In this document: piece by piece, positions 1-12,437 of the stretch
How positions within the stretch are numbered: position 1 is the first letter of the stretch
How the letters are laid out: every line of letters begins with the position of its first letter
Assembly: GCF_003687725.1 (NCBI RefSeq)
Contig: NZ_RDOJ01000003.1
Location: 65,605-129,604, forward strand
Length of the DNA: 64,000 nt
Source: Faecalibacter macacae
Lineage (GTDB): Bacteria; Bacteroidota; Bacteroidia; Flavobacteriales; Weeksellaceae
Direction: 5' to 3'
Notes under the pieces: generated by a model
What the model was told of the DNA's origin: nothing
Database searches by the model: none
What the model saw: only the letters and a program-made list of their open reading frames with translations
Program-made: the position numbers and the translations under genes

Positions 1-233
1 TTTGTGGTCAAGTTGCAGAATCTAACGAGACTTTTGTGGTGCCAGATGTATACGCGCAAGATAATTATTTGGCTTGTTCAATCGAAACAAAAGCAGAAAT
101 CGTAATGCCAATTTTCAAAAATGGAGAAAATATTGGGCAAATTGATATCGATTCTCACACAATTGATCCATTTACTGATGCAGACACAAAATTGTTGGAG
201 TATATTTGCAACAAAGTTTCTGAAATCATTTAA
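1..233 (+). CDS. GAF-domain free methionine-(R)-sulfoxide reductase, 3' part
   Basis: C-terminal part of a GAF protein; the frame is open to the left edge, so the real start lies outside the window. The visible ~77 residues contain CG at the start and a second Cys in YLACS, 24 residues apart. As I recall the E. coli free Met-R-sulfoxide reductase (YebR), its Cys94 and Cys118 have the same spacing, and the stretch AEIVMPI matches the conserved SEIVxPL. The enzyme reduces free methionine-R-sulfoxide in the cytosol using thioredoxin. The third family cysteine would lie upstream and cannot be seen. It ends 5 nt before rsmG, so the two are probably co-transcribed. Confidence 0.8.
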   Translation, partial: CGQVAESNETFVVPDVYAQDNYLACSIETKAEIVMPIFKNGENIGQIDIDSHTIDPFTDADTKLLEYICNKVSEII

Positions 234-238
234 TCTAT

Positions 239-865
239 ATGGATTTAATTTTAAAATATTTTCCTGATTTAACTGAAAAACAAATCGAACAATTCAATAA
301 AGTTGGCGATTTATATAAGCAGTGGAATGAACAAATTAATGTAGTTTCTCGTAAAGACATCGAAGAAATTTATACCAATCACATTTTACATTCTTTGGCA
401 ATTGCTAAAGTAATGAAATTCGAAGATGGATCAGATGTCTTAGATGTTGGTACAGGTGGTGGTTTACCTGGTATTCCGTTGGCAATTTTATTCCCGAATG
501 TTAACTTTCATTTAGTGGATTCTATCGGTAAAAAAATAAAAGTTGTACAAGGGGTTGCAGACGGTTTAGGCTTAACTAATGTAAAAGCTGAACAAAAACG
601 TGCTGAACAATTACACGACAAATACGATTTTGTAGTTTCTCGTGCTGTTACAGCAATGCCACGTTTTGCTGAATGGATTAGAGGAAAATTTAAAAAAGAT
701 TCTTTAAATCCTCTTCCAAATGGTTTATTATACCTAAAAGGTGGTGATTTATCGGAAGAGTTAAAGGATTTCCCAAATGCTGAATTACACAATATTTCTG
801 ACTTTTTTGAGGAAGATTTCTTCGAAACAAAAAAAGTAGTTTATCTACATAAAAAAGATATATAA
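239..865 (+). CDS. rsmG: 16S rRNA (guanine527-N7)-methyltransferase RsmG
   Basis: 208 aa, normal length for RsmG (GidB), which methylates G527 of 16S rRNA in the small subunit using S-adenosylmethionine. The SAM-binding loop VLDVGTGGGLPG is at residues 67-78, followed by the acidic strand LVD (~92) and the VVSRAV motif near residue 135. An N-terminal helical segment precedes the Rossmann fold as in the family. The start ATG lies 5 nt after the preceding stop codon, indicating an operon with the GAF protein. A strong hairpin terminator follows at 886-915. Confidence 0.95.
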   Translation: MDLILKYFPDLTEKQIEQFNKVGDLYKQWNEQINVVSRKDIEEIYTNHILHSLAIAKVMKFEDGSDVLDVGTGGGLPGIPLAILFPNVNFHLVDSIGKKIKVVQGVADGLGLTNVKAEQKRAEQLHDKYDFVVSRAVTAMPRFAEWIRGKFKKDSLNPLPNGLLYLKGGDLSEELKDFPNAELHNISDFFEEDFFETKKVVYLHKKDI

Positions 866-885
866 TTTAATTAATTAGATTATTT

Positions 886-915
886 AAAAGCCTTGAATTT
901 TTCAAGGCTTTTTTT
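886..915 (+). terminator. Rho-independent terminator after rsmG
   Basis: 12-bp perfect stem (886-897 with 901-912), 3-nt loop and T run, 20 nt after the rsmG stop. Confidence 0.9.
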
Positions 916-982
916 ATCATTTTACATGGGAAATCGTTGGTTTTTAACCAATGTTTATGATGATAAAGTGGCTAATTTTTAC

Positions 983-990
983 TATATTTG
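983..990 (+). promoter_or_regulatory. Putative gyrB promoter -7 box (TATATTTG)
   Basis: Matches the Bacteroidota -7 consensus TAnnTTTG, 31 nt before the gyrB ATG. No clear -33 TTG at the expected distance. Confidence 0.6.
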
Positions 991-1009
991 TTTGTTTTAA
1001 AAAAGATAG

Positions 1010-2959
<1,950 letters not shown>

Positions 2960-2980
2960 TCTTTTAAAAGATATATTATT

Positions 2981-3015
2981 AAAAAGCCTGGTTTTTATTA
3001 ACTAGGCTTTTTTTT
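2981..3015 (+). terminator. Terminator after gyrB
   Basis: Stem of 13 bp including one G-T pair (2981-2993 with 3000-3012), followed by a T run. Confidence 0.85.
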
Positions 3016-3035
3016 GTTTCAATTTATTTGATGAA

Positions 3036-3075
3036 ATAAAAAAAAAAGTCCAGATTGATTAATCAATCTAGACTT
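3036..3075 (-). terminator. Terminator after the ABC-F gene (minus strand)
   Basis: Hairpin 3046-3060 with 3061-3075 and one mismatch. The A-rich run at 3036-3047 becomes the T tail on the minus strand. Confidence 0.8.
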
Positions 3076-3100
3076 CATTTATGATAATTTTAGAATTAAA

Positions 3101-4765
<1,665 letters not shown>

Positions 4766-4790
4766 CGAATTTTAATTGGAATAAAATAAA

Positions 4791-5243
4791 GTGCAAAAGG
4801 AAGTTACAATTAAGAACAAACGTGCAAGATTTGAATTTGAACTATTAGATTCATACGATGCCGGTATCCAATTGTTTGGAACTGAAATAAAATCTATAAG
4901 AATGGGGAAAGCCTCAATCACCGAAAGTTTCTGTCAAATTAAGGACGGTGAGGTATATATCGTTAACATGTTTATCGATGAATACGATTGGGGAACACAT
5001 TTTAATCATAAAACTCGACGTGATCGAAAACTTTTATTAAATAAAACTGAAATAAAAAAATTAGAACGAAAAACCAAGGAAACTGGTTTGACAATTGTGC
5101 CTACAACCCTTTATGTAAACAATAGAGGATTAGCTAAACTAAGGATTTATTTAGCTCGCGGTAAGAAATTATATGACAAGCGAGAAACAATAAAAGGAAA
5201 AGATTTGAAAAGAGATTTGGATAGAATGATAAAGAATTCTTAA
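4791..5243 (+). CDS. smpB: SsrA-binding protein SmpB (GTG start)
   Basis: 150 aa. SmpB binds tmRNA and delivers it to stalled ribosomes for trans-translation. Hallmarks are NKRARFEFELL at the N-terminus, GIQLFGTEIKSIRMGKAS, the tmRNA-contacting YDWGTHFNHKTRRDRKLLL, and RGKKLYDKRETIKGKD near the end. The start is GTG: an in-frame TAA lies two codons upstream and the next ATG would delete conserved residues, so GTG is forced. The preceding gene is divergent and the OmpA gene follows after 55 nt. Confidence 0.95.
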   Translation: MQKEVTIKNKRARFEFELLDSYDAGIQLFGTEIKSIRMGKASITESFCQIKDGEVYIVNMFIDEYDWGTHFNHKTRRDRKLLLNKTEIKKLERKTKETGLTIVPTTLYVNNRGLAKLRIYLARGKKLYDKRETIKGKDLKRDLDRMIKNS

Positions 5244-5248
5244 ATTTG
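5241..5248 (+). promoter_or_regulatory. Putative ompA promoter -7 box (TAAATTTG) with -33 TTTG
   Basis: TAAATTTG overlaps the smpB stop codon. A TTTG at 5216-5219 sits 21 nt upstream, giving the full two-part flavobacterial promoter. Leader to the ATG at 5299 is about 45 nt. Confidence 0.6.
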
Positions 5249-5298
5249 CTTTATAATTACATAAAAATAAATATATTTAAAACGCTAAATATTTGATA

Positions 5299-6816
5299 AT
5301 GAAAAAGTTTAATCTATTATTATCTGCGGTGACGTTACTATTAGCTGGTAACTCATTCGTAGACGCTCAGAATTCTAAAAATCCTTGGGCAATTACAGTA
5401 GGTGCACACGCGACTGACCACCGTGCAGTACGTGGAGCTTTCGATCACTACTTTGATACTGATAACTGGGATATCGTTCCTCCTTTATCTAAATTATCTG
5501 TTATCCGTAATTTAAACAGATCTTTCGATGTTGATTTAACTGCTTCTGTAGGAGAAATTGACAACAAAAGATTAAACATTAACGATGAATTATTCATCAA
5601 CGCAGGTTTAGGTTTACGTTACAAATTAGCTAACGGATACATCTTAGGAGAAAACTCTTGGTTTGATCCTTACTTAAGAATCGGAGCTGGTTACCACCGT
5701 TACGATTACACAGGATTTGCAACTCCTTACAATTCTACAATTGGTGAGTCTGACAATCCTCAAGTAGATGTTTTACGTGAAGACGTAACAGGTGAGAAAA
5801 ATCACTTCGTATTAAACGGAGGGGTAGGTATCAATTTCTGGATTACTAAAAACTTCGGTTTAAACGTAGCTTCAGATTACAACTGGATTCCAGCTACTAA
5901 AACTGATTACTTCGACTTCTTCCAACACACTGTTGGTTTAACTTTCCGTTTCGGAAACAATGATAAAGACGGTGACGGAATTATCGATGACGAAGATGCA
6001 TGTCCAGAAGTTGCAGGTATCGCTACAAACGATCCAGCTACAAACGGATGTCCAGACGCAGACGGTGACGGAATTCCAGATCACTTAGACGCATGTCCAA
6101 ACGAATTCGGACCAAAAGAGAACAACGGTTGTCCTTGGCCTGATACTGACGGAGACGGATTAACTGATAATGTTGATGCTTGTCCAGAGGTTGCAGGACC
6201 ACAAGAAAACAACGGATGTCCTTGGCCAGATACTGATGGTGACGGAATCTTAGATAAAGATGACGCTTGTCCTACTGAAGCAGGTATCGCTACAAACAAT
6301 CCAGCTACAAACGGATGTCCAGATAGAGACGGTGATGGTGTTGTTGATAAATTAGATGAGTGTCCAGACGTTAAAGGACCAGCTGAAAATAACGGATGTC
6401 CTTGGACTGAAGTTCACGTAGCTAAACGTTTATCTTCAATCTTATTCGAGTACAACTCTGATAAAATTGTTGAGTCTTCTTACGATGACGTACGTGTTGC
6501 AGCTCAAATCTTAAATTCTGATGATTTAAAAGATAAAAGCTTCTACATCGACGGTCACGCTGATCAAAGAGGTTCTGCTGCTTATAACAAAACTTTATCT
6601 TTAAAACGTGCTAAAGCATTAGTTAAAGTTTTAAATGAAAGAGCTGGAGTTGACGCATCTCGTTTAACTGCTCGTGGATTAGGAGAAACTCAATTATTAT
6701 GTACTGAGGAAACAGAAGAATGTTACCAAAAGAACAGACGTGTTGAGGTTTTACCAAGAACAGCTGTAGTTACTGAAACTAAAGTTGTTAAACCAGCAAC
6801 TAAAAAGAAAAAATAA
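5299..6816 (+). CDS. OmpA-family outer membrane porin with TSP3 repeats
   Basis: 505 aa from the ATG at 5299; a TTG six bases earlier is in frame but less likely. A signal peptide ending near VDA-QN is followed by an 8-strand OmpA-like barrel (to ~215). Five calcium-binding thrombospondin type 3 repeats of the form DxDGDGxxDxxDxCP (~220-370) come next. The C-terminal OmpA peptidoglycan-binding domain has FEYNSDKI, DGHADQRGSAAYN and LSLKRAKAL. It should tether the outer membrane to the cell wall. Strongly biased codon use and a strong terminator suggest a highly expressed protein, like the major OmpA of flavobacteria. Monocistronic. Confidence 0.93.
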   Translation: MKKFNLLLSAVTLLLAGNSFVDAQNSKNPWAITVGAHATDHRAVRGAFDHYFDTDNWDIVPPLSKLSVIRNLNRSFDVDLTASVGEIDNKRLNINDELFINAGLGLRYKLANGYILGENSWFDPYLRIGAGYHRYDYTGFATPYNSTIGESDNPQVDVLREDVTGEKNHFVLNGGVGINFWITKNFGLNVASDYNWIPATKTDYFDFFQHTVGLTFRFGNNDKDGDGIIDDEDACPEVAGIATNDPATNGCPDADGDGIPDHLDACPNEFGPKENNGCPWPDTDGDGLTDNVDACPEVAGPQENNGCPWPDTDGDGILDKDDACPTEAGIATNNPATNGCPDRDGDGVVDKLDECPDVKGPAENNGCPWTEVHVAKRLSSILFEYNSDKIVESSYDDVRVAAQILNSDDLKDKSFYIDGHADQRGSAAYNKTLSLKRAKALVKVLNERAGVDASRLTARGLGETQLLCTEETEECYQKNRRVEVLPRTAVVTETKVVKPATKKKK

Positions 6817-6842
6817 TTATCAATAGATAATTAATATATTTC

Positions 6843-6872
6843 AAGGCCTTCTCTTAGAGAAGGCCTTTTTTA
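6843..6872 (+). terminator. Terminator after ompA-like gene
   Basis: Perfect 11-bp GC-containing stem (6843-6853 with 6857-6867), TTA loop, T run. Confidence 0.92.
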
Positions 6873-6900
6873 TTATTAGTTTTTATTAATTTATGGTAAT

Positions 6901-6930
6901 AAAAAAAGGTGAATCATCTGATTCACCTTT
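6901..6930 (-). terminator. Terminator after the UbiB-like gene (minus strand)
   Basis: 12-bp stem 6905-6916 with 6919-6930. The A run at 6900-6907 is the T tail on the minus strand. Confidence 0.8.
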
Positions 6931-6948
6931 GTAATTTATATAGTAGTA

Positions 6949-8598
6949 TTATTTTTTCTTGAAGACGTAATAAAGAATTGCGGTAGCAGTTACTACAGAC
7001 ATAGCATATCCCATCCAAGCCAACAAAGGCATATCTAATACTAAAGGTCTTACTCTTGTGTTAGCTAACATACTTGCACCAATACCAAAAGTTAATGTTA
7101 AGATAGCCAAAACAAGTTTATTGATACTAGACTTAAAAATAGATAAGATTAATTTAATTTCAGCAATTTTAAAGTTTAATGCTAATTGATCGTTGTTAAT
7201 TTTTTCTATTAGTTTTAAAGTGTCTTCAGGAATATCATCAAATAGATCTTTTATATCGCTCAAATTTCTAATTGTTTTTTTAGCAATATTTTGAGGGTAT
7301 AATTTTTCCTTTGCTAATTTTGCGGCGTAAGGGCGCATTGATTTCTGAACATTAAGATCAGCATCTAATTGTTGACCTATTCCTTCAATTAAAGCAATAC
7401 CTCGTAACAAGATATAAACATACTCAGGTAAAAGAATATGATTAGTGTTTAAGATGTTATTAAATTTTTTAATGATTACCTGAACTTCAATTGTATCAAC
7501 AGTATTATATTCTAAGTAATCAAAAATATCCGAGATTTCTCTTTCAAGCTGTTTGTCATCTTCTATGTAATGCTTAACAGCCATCTTTTTTAAGGAACGA
7601 ACAATTCTTTTGGTGTTCTTTAATCCAAAATTAATAACAACTTCTTCAAGAATTTCTCTTTCACCAACAGTTAGAACACCCATAGAACCGAAATCTATAA
7701 AAACAATTTCACCATTTTCTTTGATGAAAATATTTCCTGGATGAGGATCAGCATGAAAAAAGCCATCATCTAATAATTGTTTTAAATAAATGTCAAAACC
7801 TTTTTCAACAATTTTTTTAGGCTCAATTTTATTACGACATAATTCAGTAACATCAGTAATTTTAAAACCTTCAATAAATTCCATGCACAAGATATTGTTA
7901 TTACAATAATCCTCGTAAGTTTTCGGAACGTATACATCTTTGCTATTTTCAAAGTTGCGTCTAAAACGTTCAATATTTTGGAATTCATTAATTAATGAAA
8001 GTTCTTTTAGAATCGAGTTTTCAAAACTTTTTTCAATTTCAGAAATAAATAGTTTTTGTAGTCTAATATATTTCTTTTCTAAAAAGAAAACTAAATCACG
8101 AATCAATGCTAAATCAGATTCAATTATTTGTTGAATATTTGATCGCTTAACTTTTAAAATTACTTTTTCGCCTGTTATTAAAGTTGCTCGGTAAACTTGT
8201 GAAATACTTGCTGCGGCAAACGGAACTTTTTCTATTTCTAAAAAATGATCGTTAATAACAATACCAAATTCCTCTTCTAATCTTCGTTCAATATCGATTG
8301 GTTCAGGCGGAACATTATCTTGAAGTTTTTTTAATTCAACAATCAAATCTTCAGGGACTAAATCTTTTCGATTACTTAAAAGCTGACCAAATTTGATGTA
8401 TGTCGGTCCTAATTCTTCTAAAGCAAGCCTGAAACGTTGGTTGAAGTTTTGATTAAATATTTCTTGAGTATGGCCAGTGTTTAAAAAATCTGGAGTTAAT
8501 GCTTCAAAATTACTTCTTGAAATAATTTCTTCAAAACCATATTTAGATAGTACACTAACAATTTTAGAGAAGCGTTTAATTTTTTTTAGGCTGTCCAT
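6949..8598 (-). CDS. UbiB/ABC1 (AarF) family atypical kinase
   Basis: 549 aa. ABC1/ADCK/UbiB proteins are membrane-anchored atypical kinases or ATPases tied to quinone and lipid metabolism. Visible family motifs are the KxGQ segment YIKFGQLLSNR (~96), the Ala-rich loop PFAAASISQVY that replaces the Gly-rich loop, VILKVKR (catalytic Lys), and HADPHPGNIFI with IDFGSMG for metal binding. Two hydrophobic C-terminal segments (~497-518 and 525-545) form the membrane anchor. The native substrate cannot be told from sequence; in a menaquinone-using flavobacterium a role in quinone homeostasis is inference. Monocistronic, convergent with the ompA-like gene. Confidence 0.88.
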   Translation of the reverse strand: MDSLKKIKRFSKIVSVLSKYGFEEIISRSNFEALTPDFLNTGHTQEIFNQNFNQRFRLALEELGPTYIKFGQLLSNRKDLVPEDLIVELKKLQDNVPPEPIDIERRLEEEFGIVINDHFLEIEKVPFAAASISQVYRATLITGEKVILKVKRSNIQQIIESDLALIRDLVFFLEKKYIRLQKLFISEIEKSFENSILKELSLINEFQNIERFRRNFENSKDVYVPKTYEDYCNNNILCMEFIEGFKITDVTELCRNKIEPKKIVEKGFDIYLKQLLDDGFFHADPHPGNIFIKENGEIVFIDFGSMGVLTVGEREILEEVVINFGLKNTKRIVRSLKKMAVKHYIEDDKQLEREISDIFDYLEYNTVDTIEVQVIIKKFNNILNTNHILLPEYVYILLRGIALIEGIGQQLDADLNVQKSMRPYAAKLAKEKLYPQNIAKKTIRNLSDIKDLFDDIPEDTLKLIEKINNDQLALNFKIAEIKLILSIFKSSINKLVLAILTLTFGIGASMLANTRVRPLVLDMPLLAWMGYAMSVVTATAILYYVFKKK

Positions 8599-8714
8599 AA
8601 TAATGAGTTGATTCTTTATAAAGTTACTACAAAATCTTTTCCAAGATTGATAAAACTACCGATTTAGATTATCTTTTTTCAGATTATAGGTGTAAATAAT
8701 TGAAAATTAATACA

Positions 8715-8722
8715 TATATTTG
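8715..8722 (+). promoter_or_regulatory. Putative rpsA promoter -7 box (TATATTTG)
   Basis: TAnnTTTG match that would give a ~113-nt leader before the rpsA ATG at 8839. Confidence 0.6.
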
Positions 8723-8725
8723 CAC

Positions 8726-8838
8726 TCGCTAAAATGTGAAAGAAGTCGGCGAACTATTTTAAAGTTAAACATCTCTCGGTCATTTATTTACATTTAATGA
8801 CTTCTAATAAAACTGATTGAGATACAAAACATATTATT
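8726..8838 (+). promoter_or_regulatory. Long rpsA leader with two mutually exclusive helices
   Basis: The 5' UTR contains AGAAGTC (8741-8747), complementary to GACTTCT (8799-8805), and GTCATT (8779-8784), complementary to AATGAC (8796-8801). The two helices share bases 8799-8801 and cannot both form. ATCTC (8771-8775) can also pair with GAGAT just before the start codon. A start-stop ATGTGA lies at 8734-8739. Ribosomal protein S1 is autoregulated in other bacteria; a regulatory leader here is inference. Confidence 0.35.
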
Positions 8839-10644
8839 ATGTCTACAGAAAATCAAGTAGAAGAGCAAGTAATTGAAACTGCTCAAATCGACGTTACTGC
8901 TAACGCAAACGTTGCTCCAGAATCTTTTGACTGGGAATCTTTCGAATCAGGTTTAAACGAAGATGATCGTAAAGAAAAAGCTGAATTAGAGCAAATGTAC
9001 GATACAACTTTAGAAGACTTAAATGAAAATGAAGTTTTCAAAGGACAAGTTGTTCGTGTTACAGATAAAGAAGCTATTGTTGATATCAACTTCAAATCAG
9101 AAGGTGTTATTTCATTAAACGAATTCCGTTACAACTCTGATTTAAAAGTTGGTGATATCGTTGAAGTAATGGTTGATCAACGTGAAGATAAAAACGGTCA
9201 GTTAATCTTATCTCACAAAAAAGCTCGTACATTAAATGCATGGGATGCTGTTAATAAAGCACACGATGCTCAAGAAATCGTTAACGGTTACATCAAAGCT
9301 CGTACTAAAGGAGGTATGATTGTTGACGTTTTCGGAATCGAAGCTTTCTTACCAGGTTCTCAAATCGATGTTAAACCAATCCGTGATTACGAACAATTCG
9401 TAGGAAAAACTATGGAGTTCAAAGTTGTTAAAATCAACCCAGAATTCAAAAACGTAGTAGTTTCTCACAAAGCGTTAATCGAGGCTGATATCGAAGTTCA
9501 GAAGAAAGAAATCGTTGCTCAATTAGAGAAAGGACAAGTTTTAGAAGGAGAAGTTAAAAACATTACTTCTTACGGTGTATTCGTAGACTTAGGAGGTGTT
9601 GATGGTTTAATCCACATCACTGATTTATCTTGGTCTCGTATCAACCACCCATCTGAAATTTTAGAAGACGGACAAAAAATCAACGTTGTAATCTTAGATT
9701 TCGACGAAGATAAGTCTCGTATCCAGTTAGGTATCAAGCAATTAGAAGCTCACCCATGGGATGCTTTAAATGCTGAAGTTAAAGTTGGTGATAAAGTTAA
9801 AGGAAAAGTTGTTGTTTTAGCTGACTACGGTGCATTCGTTGAGGTTGCTCCAGGTGTAGAAGGTTTAATCCACGTTTCTGAAATGTCATGGTCAACTCAC
9901 TTACGTTCTGCTCAAGATTTCGTAAAAGTTGGTGATGAAGTTGAAGCAGTAGTTTTAACTTTAGACAGAGAAGAAAGAAAAATGTCTTTAGGTATCAAAC
10001 AATTAACTCCAGATCCTTGGACTGATATTACAACTAAATACCCTGTAGGTTCAACTCACAAAGGTAAAGTTCGTAACTTCACAAACTTCGGTGTTTTCGT
10101 AGAATTAGAAGAAGGAGTTGATGGATTAATTTACATCTCTGACTTATCTTGGACTAAGAAAATTAAACACCCATCTGAGTTTACTAACGTAGATGATGTT
10201 TTAGATGTAGTTGTTTTAGAATTAGACGTTGAAGCTCGTCGTTTATCTTTAGGTCACAAACAATTAACTGAAAATCCATGGGATAAATACGAAGCTAAAT
10301 ACGGTGTAGGAACTATCCACACAGGTGTTGCAGTTGACGTATTTGATAAAGGTGCTACAGTTCAATTTGAAGACCAAGAAGTTGAAGCTTTCGCTCCAGC
10401 TCGTACTTTAGATAAAGAAGATGGTTCTCGCGTTAAGAAAGGAGAAGAAACTCAATTCAAAGTGATTGAATTCAACAAAGAATTCCGTCGTGTAGTTGTT
10501 TCTCACACAGCTATTTTCCGTGAGGAAGAAGCTAAACAAGCTGAAAAAGTATCTGATAACAATAACAAAATCGAAACTTCTACTTTAGGAGATATCGATT
10601 CGTTAGCAGAATTAAAAAAGAAAATGGAAGAAGGAGGAAACTAA
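8839..10644 (+). CDS. rpsA: 30S ribosomal protein S1
   Basis: 601 aa composed of about six S1 RNA-binding domains. The best copies contain GVFVDLGGVDGLIHITDLSW, GAFVEVAPGVEGLIHVSEMS and GVFVELEEGVDGLIYISDLS. The acidic N-terminal extension (~45 residues) is typical of the Bacteroidota protein. S1 binds mRNA at the 30S platform and helps translation initiation, which matters in a phylum that makes little use of Shine-Dalgarno pairing. Codon bias is strong, as expected for a ribosomal protein. Monocistronic, with a long leader upstream and a terminator downstream. Confidence 0.95.
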   Translation: MSTENQVEEQVIETAQIDVTANANVAPESFDWESFESGLNEDDRKEKAELEQMYDTTLEDLNENEVFKGQVVRVTDKEAIVDINFKSEGVISLNEFRYNSDLKVGDIVEVMVDQREDKNGQLILSHKKARTLNAWDAVNKAHDAQEIVNGYIKARTKGGMIVDVFGIEAFLPGSQIDVKPIRDYEQFVGKTMEFKVVKINPEFKNVVVSHKALIEADIEVQKKEIVAQLEKGQVLEGEVKNITSYGVFVDLGGVDGLIHITDLSWSRINHPSEILEDGQKINVVILDFDEDKSRIQLGIKQLEAHPWDALNAEVKVGDKVKGKVVVLADYGAFVEVAPGVEGLIHVSEMSWSTHLRSAQDFVKVGDEVEAVVLTLDREERKMSLGIKQLTPDPWTDITTKYPVGSTHKGKVRNFTNFGVFVELEEGVDGLIYISDLSWTKKIKHPSEFTNVDDVLDVVVLELDVEARRLSLGHKQLTENPWDKYEAKYGVGTIHTGVAVDVFDKGATVQFEDQEVEAFAPARTLDKEDGSRVKKGEETQFKVIEFNKEFRRVVVSHTAIFREEEAKQAEKVSDNNNKIETSTLGDIDSLAELKKKMEEGGN

Positions 10645-10674
10645 TTCTTTAACTGAAATTTTTTTAAATAAATT

Positions 10675-10704
10675 AAGGCTGTCCTTTTAGGGCAGCCTTT
10701 TTTA
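10675..10704 (+). terminator. Terminator after rpsA
   Basis: 10-bp stem (10675-10684 with 10690-10699, one G-T pair), 5-nt loop, T run. The rest of the 266-nt gap up to 10909 is AT-rich with no gene seen. Confidence 0.9.
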
Positions 10705-10881
10705 TTTTTAATAAAGTTATTAACATTTATAAATTAATATATTCTAATGAAATTTACAGTTTTTACAATTGTTTTAAATGAAATCTAATCAAGATTCAAT
10801 TTCTTCTAAAAAAGTCATTAATTCTGCTCAATGCTATTTTTGATATGTAATTATGAATAAATCTATAGATTATTTATTTAA

Positions 10882-10889
10882 TATATTTG
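10882..10889 (+). promoter_or_regulatory. Putative promoter -7 box for the first barrel gene (TATATTTG)
   Basis: TAnnTTTG match 20 nt before the ATG at 10910. Confidence 0.5.
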
Positions 10890-10909
10890 GCGCTTATTTG
10901 GTGTAAAAT

Positions 10910-12355
10910 ATGAGGAAAATTTTATTATATACAGGATTGTTGATGCTTTCAGCAAATGTTATAGGGCAAGAAACTAAAGCTTTAAATGATACTGTGATAA
11001 AAGAAAATAAAGAGATTATTGAATCAGTAAAGAATACCGAAGGACCGGTTTTTAAACACTCTTTAGGTGATTTAAATATTAAATTAGATGAATCTGGTGA
11101 GCGTTATTTAAAGTTTGGATTAAACTCTCAAGTTTGGTTAAGAAGTACTGAGAATAATCCAGGAACTTTAGTAAATGGTGTTGAACAAAAATATACGTAC
11201 GATGCAGGTTTACGCCGTATGCGTGTAACGATGCAAGCGCAGTTATCGCCGGCTTATCAAATCTATGTGCAGTTAGGAATCAATAATCAATCATTTATTG
11301 CTGGTGGTGGTTCAGGAACTGGAGCAAATGGGCAAGGAAAGAAGCCTGCAATCTTTTTTATGGATGCTTATAACGAGTTAGCAATTATTCCTCAAAAAGA
11401 TTTTAAAACTAAACAAGAAAATAACTTCAATATATATTTAGGAGCAGGTTTGCATGGTTTTAATGGGATTTCTCGTATGAGTAATGCCTCGACCGGAAAA
11501 ATATTAATGGCAGATTTACCTATTTTTAATTATCCGAATATTGAAAATTCAGATCAATTTGCTCGTCAATTAGGCGTGTTTGTTCGTGGTGAATACGATA
11601 AATTTAATTATCGTTTTGCGATAAACAAGCCTTTTGCAACTAATCTTCAACCAAATATTGGTCAAACTGTAGATAATAATCAATCAGGGAAATTAAGTTA
11701 TTCAGGTTATGTGATGTATAACTTCTTTGATAAAGAATCTGGATCAACTGCTTTTTTACCTGGGTTTTATTTAGGAACGAAAAAAGTAATTAATATTGGT
11801 GCAGGTTTTTATTCATCTAAAGATGGAGCATTATCACAATCTGAGGAAGGTCTTTTTAAATCGCATGACCATTCTGTTTTAAGTGCTGATTTTTTTGTCG
11901 ATTTACCAATAGGGTCAAAGTCTAAAGAAATGGCGATTAATGTTTATTCAGTTTTTTACAGATATAATTTTGGACCTAATTATTTAAGAAATTTAGGTAT
12001 TATGAATCCCGGTATATTAGATGTTAATTATACGGGAACAGTTGCGATGGAAGGTGTAGGTAACGGAAGAAACTTATTAGGAACCGGTAATCTATGGTTT
12101 ACACAAGCAGGTTTCTTGTTGCCAAAATTTAGTGAAACTGTAAAACTACAACCATTTGCAGCTTATACTTTAAAGGATTTAGAAGGATTAAATGAAATGG
12201 GAAGCTATTTTGATGTTGGGGCAAATTTATTTGTGTTATCACAATCTGCAAAAATAAGTTATCAATATTCTTCTCGACCGTTATATGATCCGGCAGATAG
12301 GAAACAATTTGATCGAAAAGGAGAACATATCTTAATGTTTCAGTTATCATTTTAA
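10910..12355 (+). CDS. Outer-membrane porin-like beta-barrel protein, paralog 1
   Basis: 481 aa with a signal peptide (cleavage near VIG-QE) and alternating aromatic/polar strands ending in F (MFQLSF), as in outer-membrane barrels. It is clearly paralogous to the 14527-15948 protein along its whole length; shared blocks include ENNPGTLVN, QLGINNQSFI, GTGANGQGKKP, FFMDAYNEL and LKDLEGLNE. I do not recognise a named family with certainty; a general porin/OprO-P-like barrel is the best guess. It sits directly before a two-component system and upstream of a KgtP-type permease, so it may admit dicarboxylates such as 2-oxoglutarate (inference). Confidence 0.75.
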   Translation: MRKILLYTGLLMLSANVIGQETKALNDTVIKENKEIIESVKNTEGPVFKHSLGDLNIKLDESGERYLKFGLNSQVWLRSTENNPGTLVNGVEQKYTYDAGLRRMRVTMQAQLSPAYQIYVQLGINNQSFIAGGGSGTGANGQGKKPAIFFMDAYNELAIIPQKDFKTKQENNFNIYLGAGLHGFNGISRMSNASTGKILMADLPIFNYPNIENSDQFARQLGVFVRGEYDKFNYRFAINKPFATNLQPNIGQTVDNNQSGKLSYSGYVMYNFFDKESGSTAFLPGFYLGTKKVINIGAGFYSSKDGALSQSEEGLFKSHDHSVLSADFFVDLPIGSKSKEMAINVYSVFYRYNFGPNYLRNLGIMNPGILDVNYTGTVAMEGVGNGRNLLGTGNLWFTQAGFLLPKFSETVKLQPFAAYTLKDLEGLNEMGSYFDVGANLFVLSQSAKISYQYSSRPLYDPADRKQFDRKGEHILMFQLSF

Positions 12356-12361
12356 AATATA

Positions 12362-12399
12362 AAAACCATTTCTAATTTTAGAAATGGTTTTCTTTTTTT
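12362..12399 (+). terminator. Terminator between barrel gene 1 and the response regulator
   Basis: 14-bp perfect stem (12362-12375 with 12378-12391), 2-nt loop, T-rich tail. Confidence 0.85.
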
Positions 12400-12437
12400 C
12401 TGAAAAAGATTAACTTTAAACACAGATTAACCAAAAG

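Noticed and set aside
10747-10788. 13-codon frame in the rpsA downstream gap
   Set aside because: Too short, no context or hydrophobic signal; expected by chance.
10795-10838. Possible second copy of the TTCA repeat array upstream of the first barrel gene
   Set aside because: TCA/TCT elements are spaced 9, 10 and 13 nt apart, not 11, so phasing is absent.
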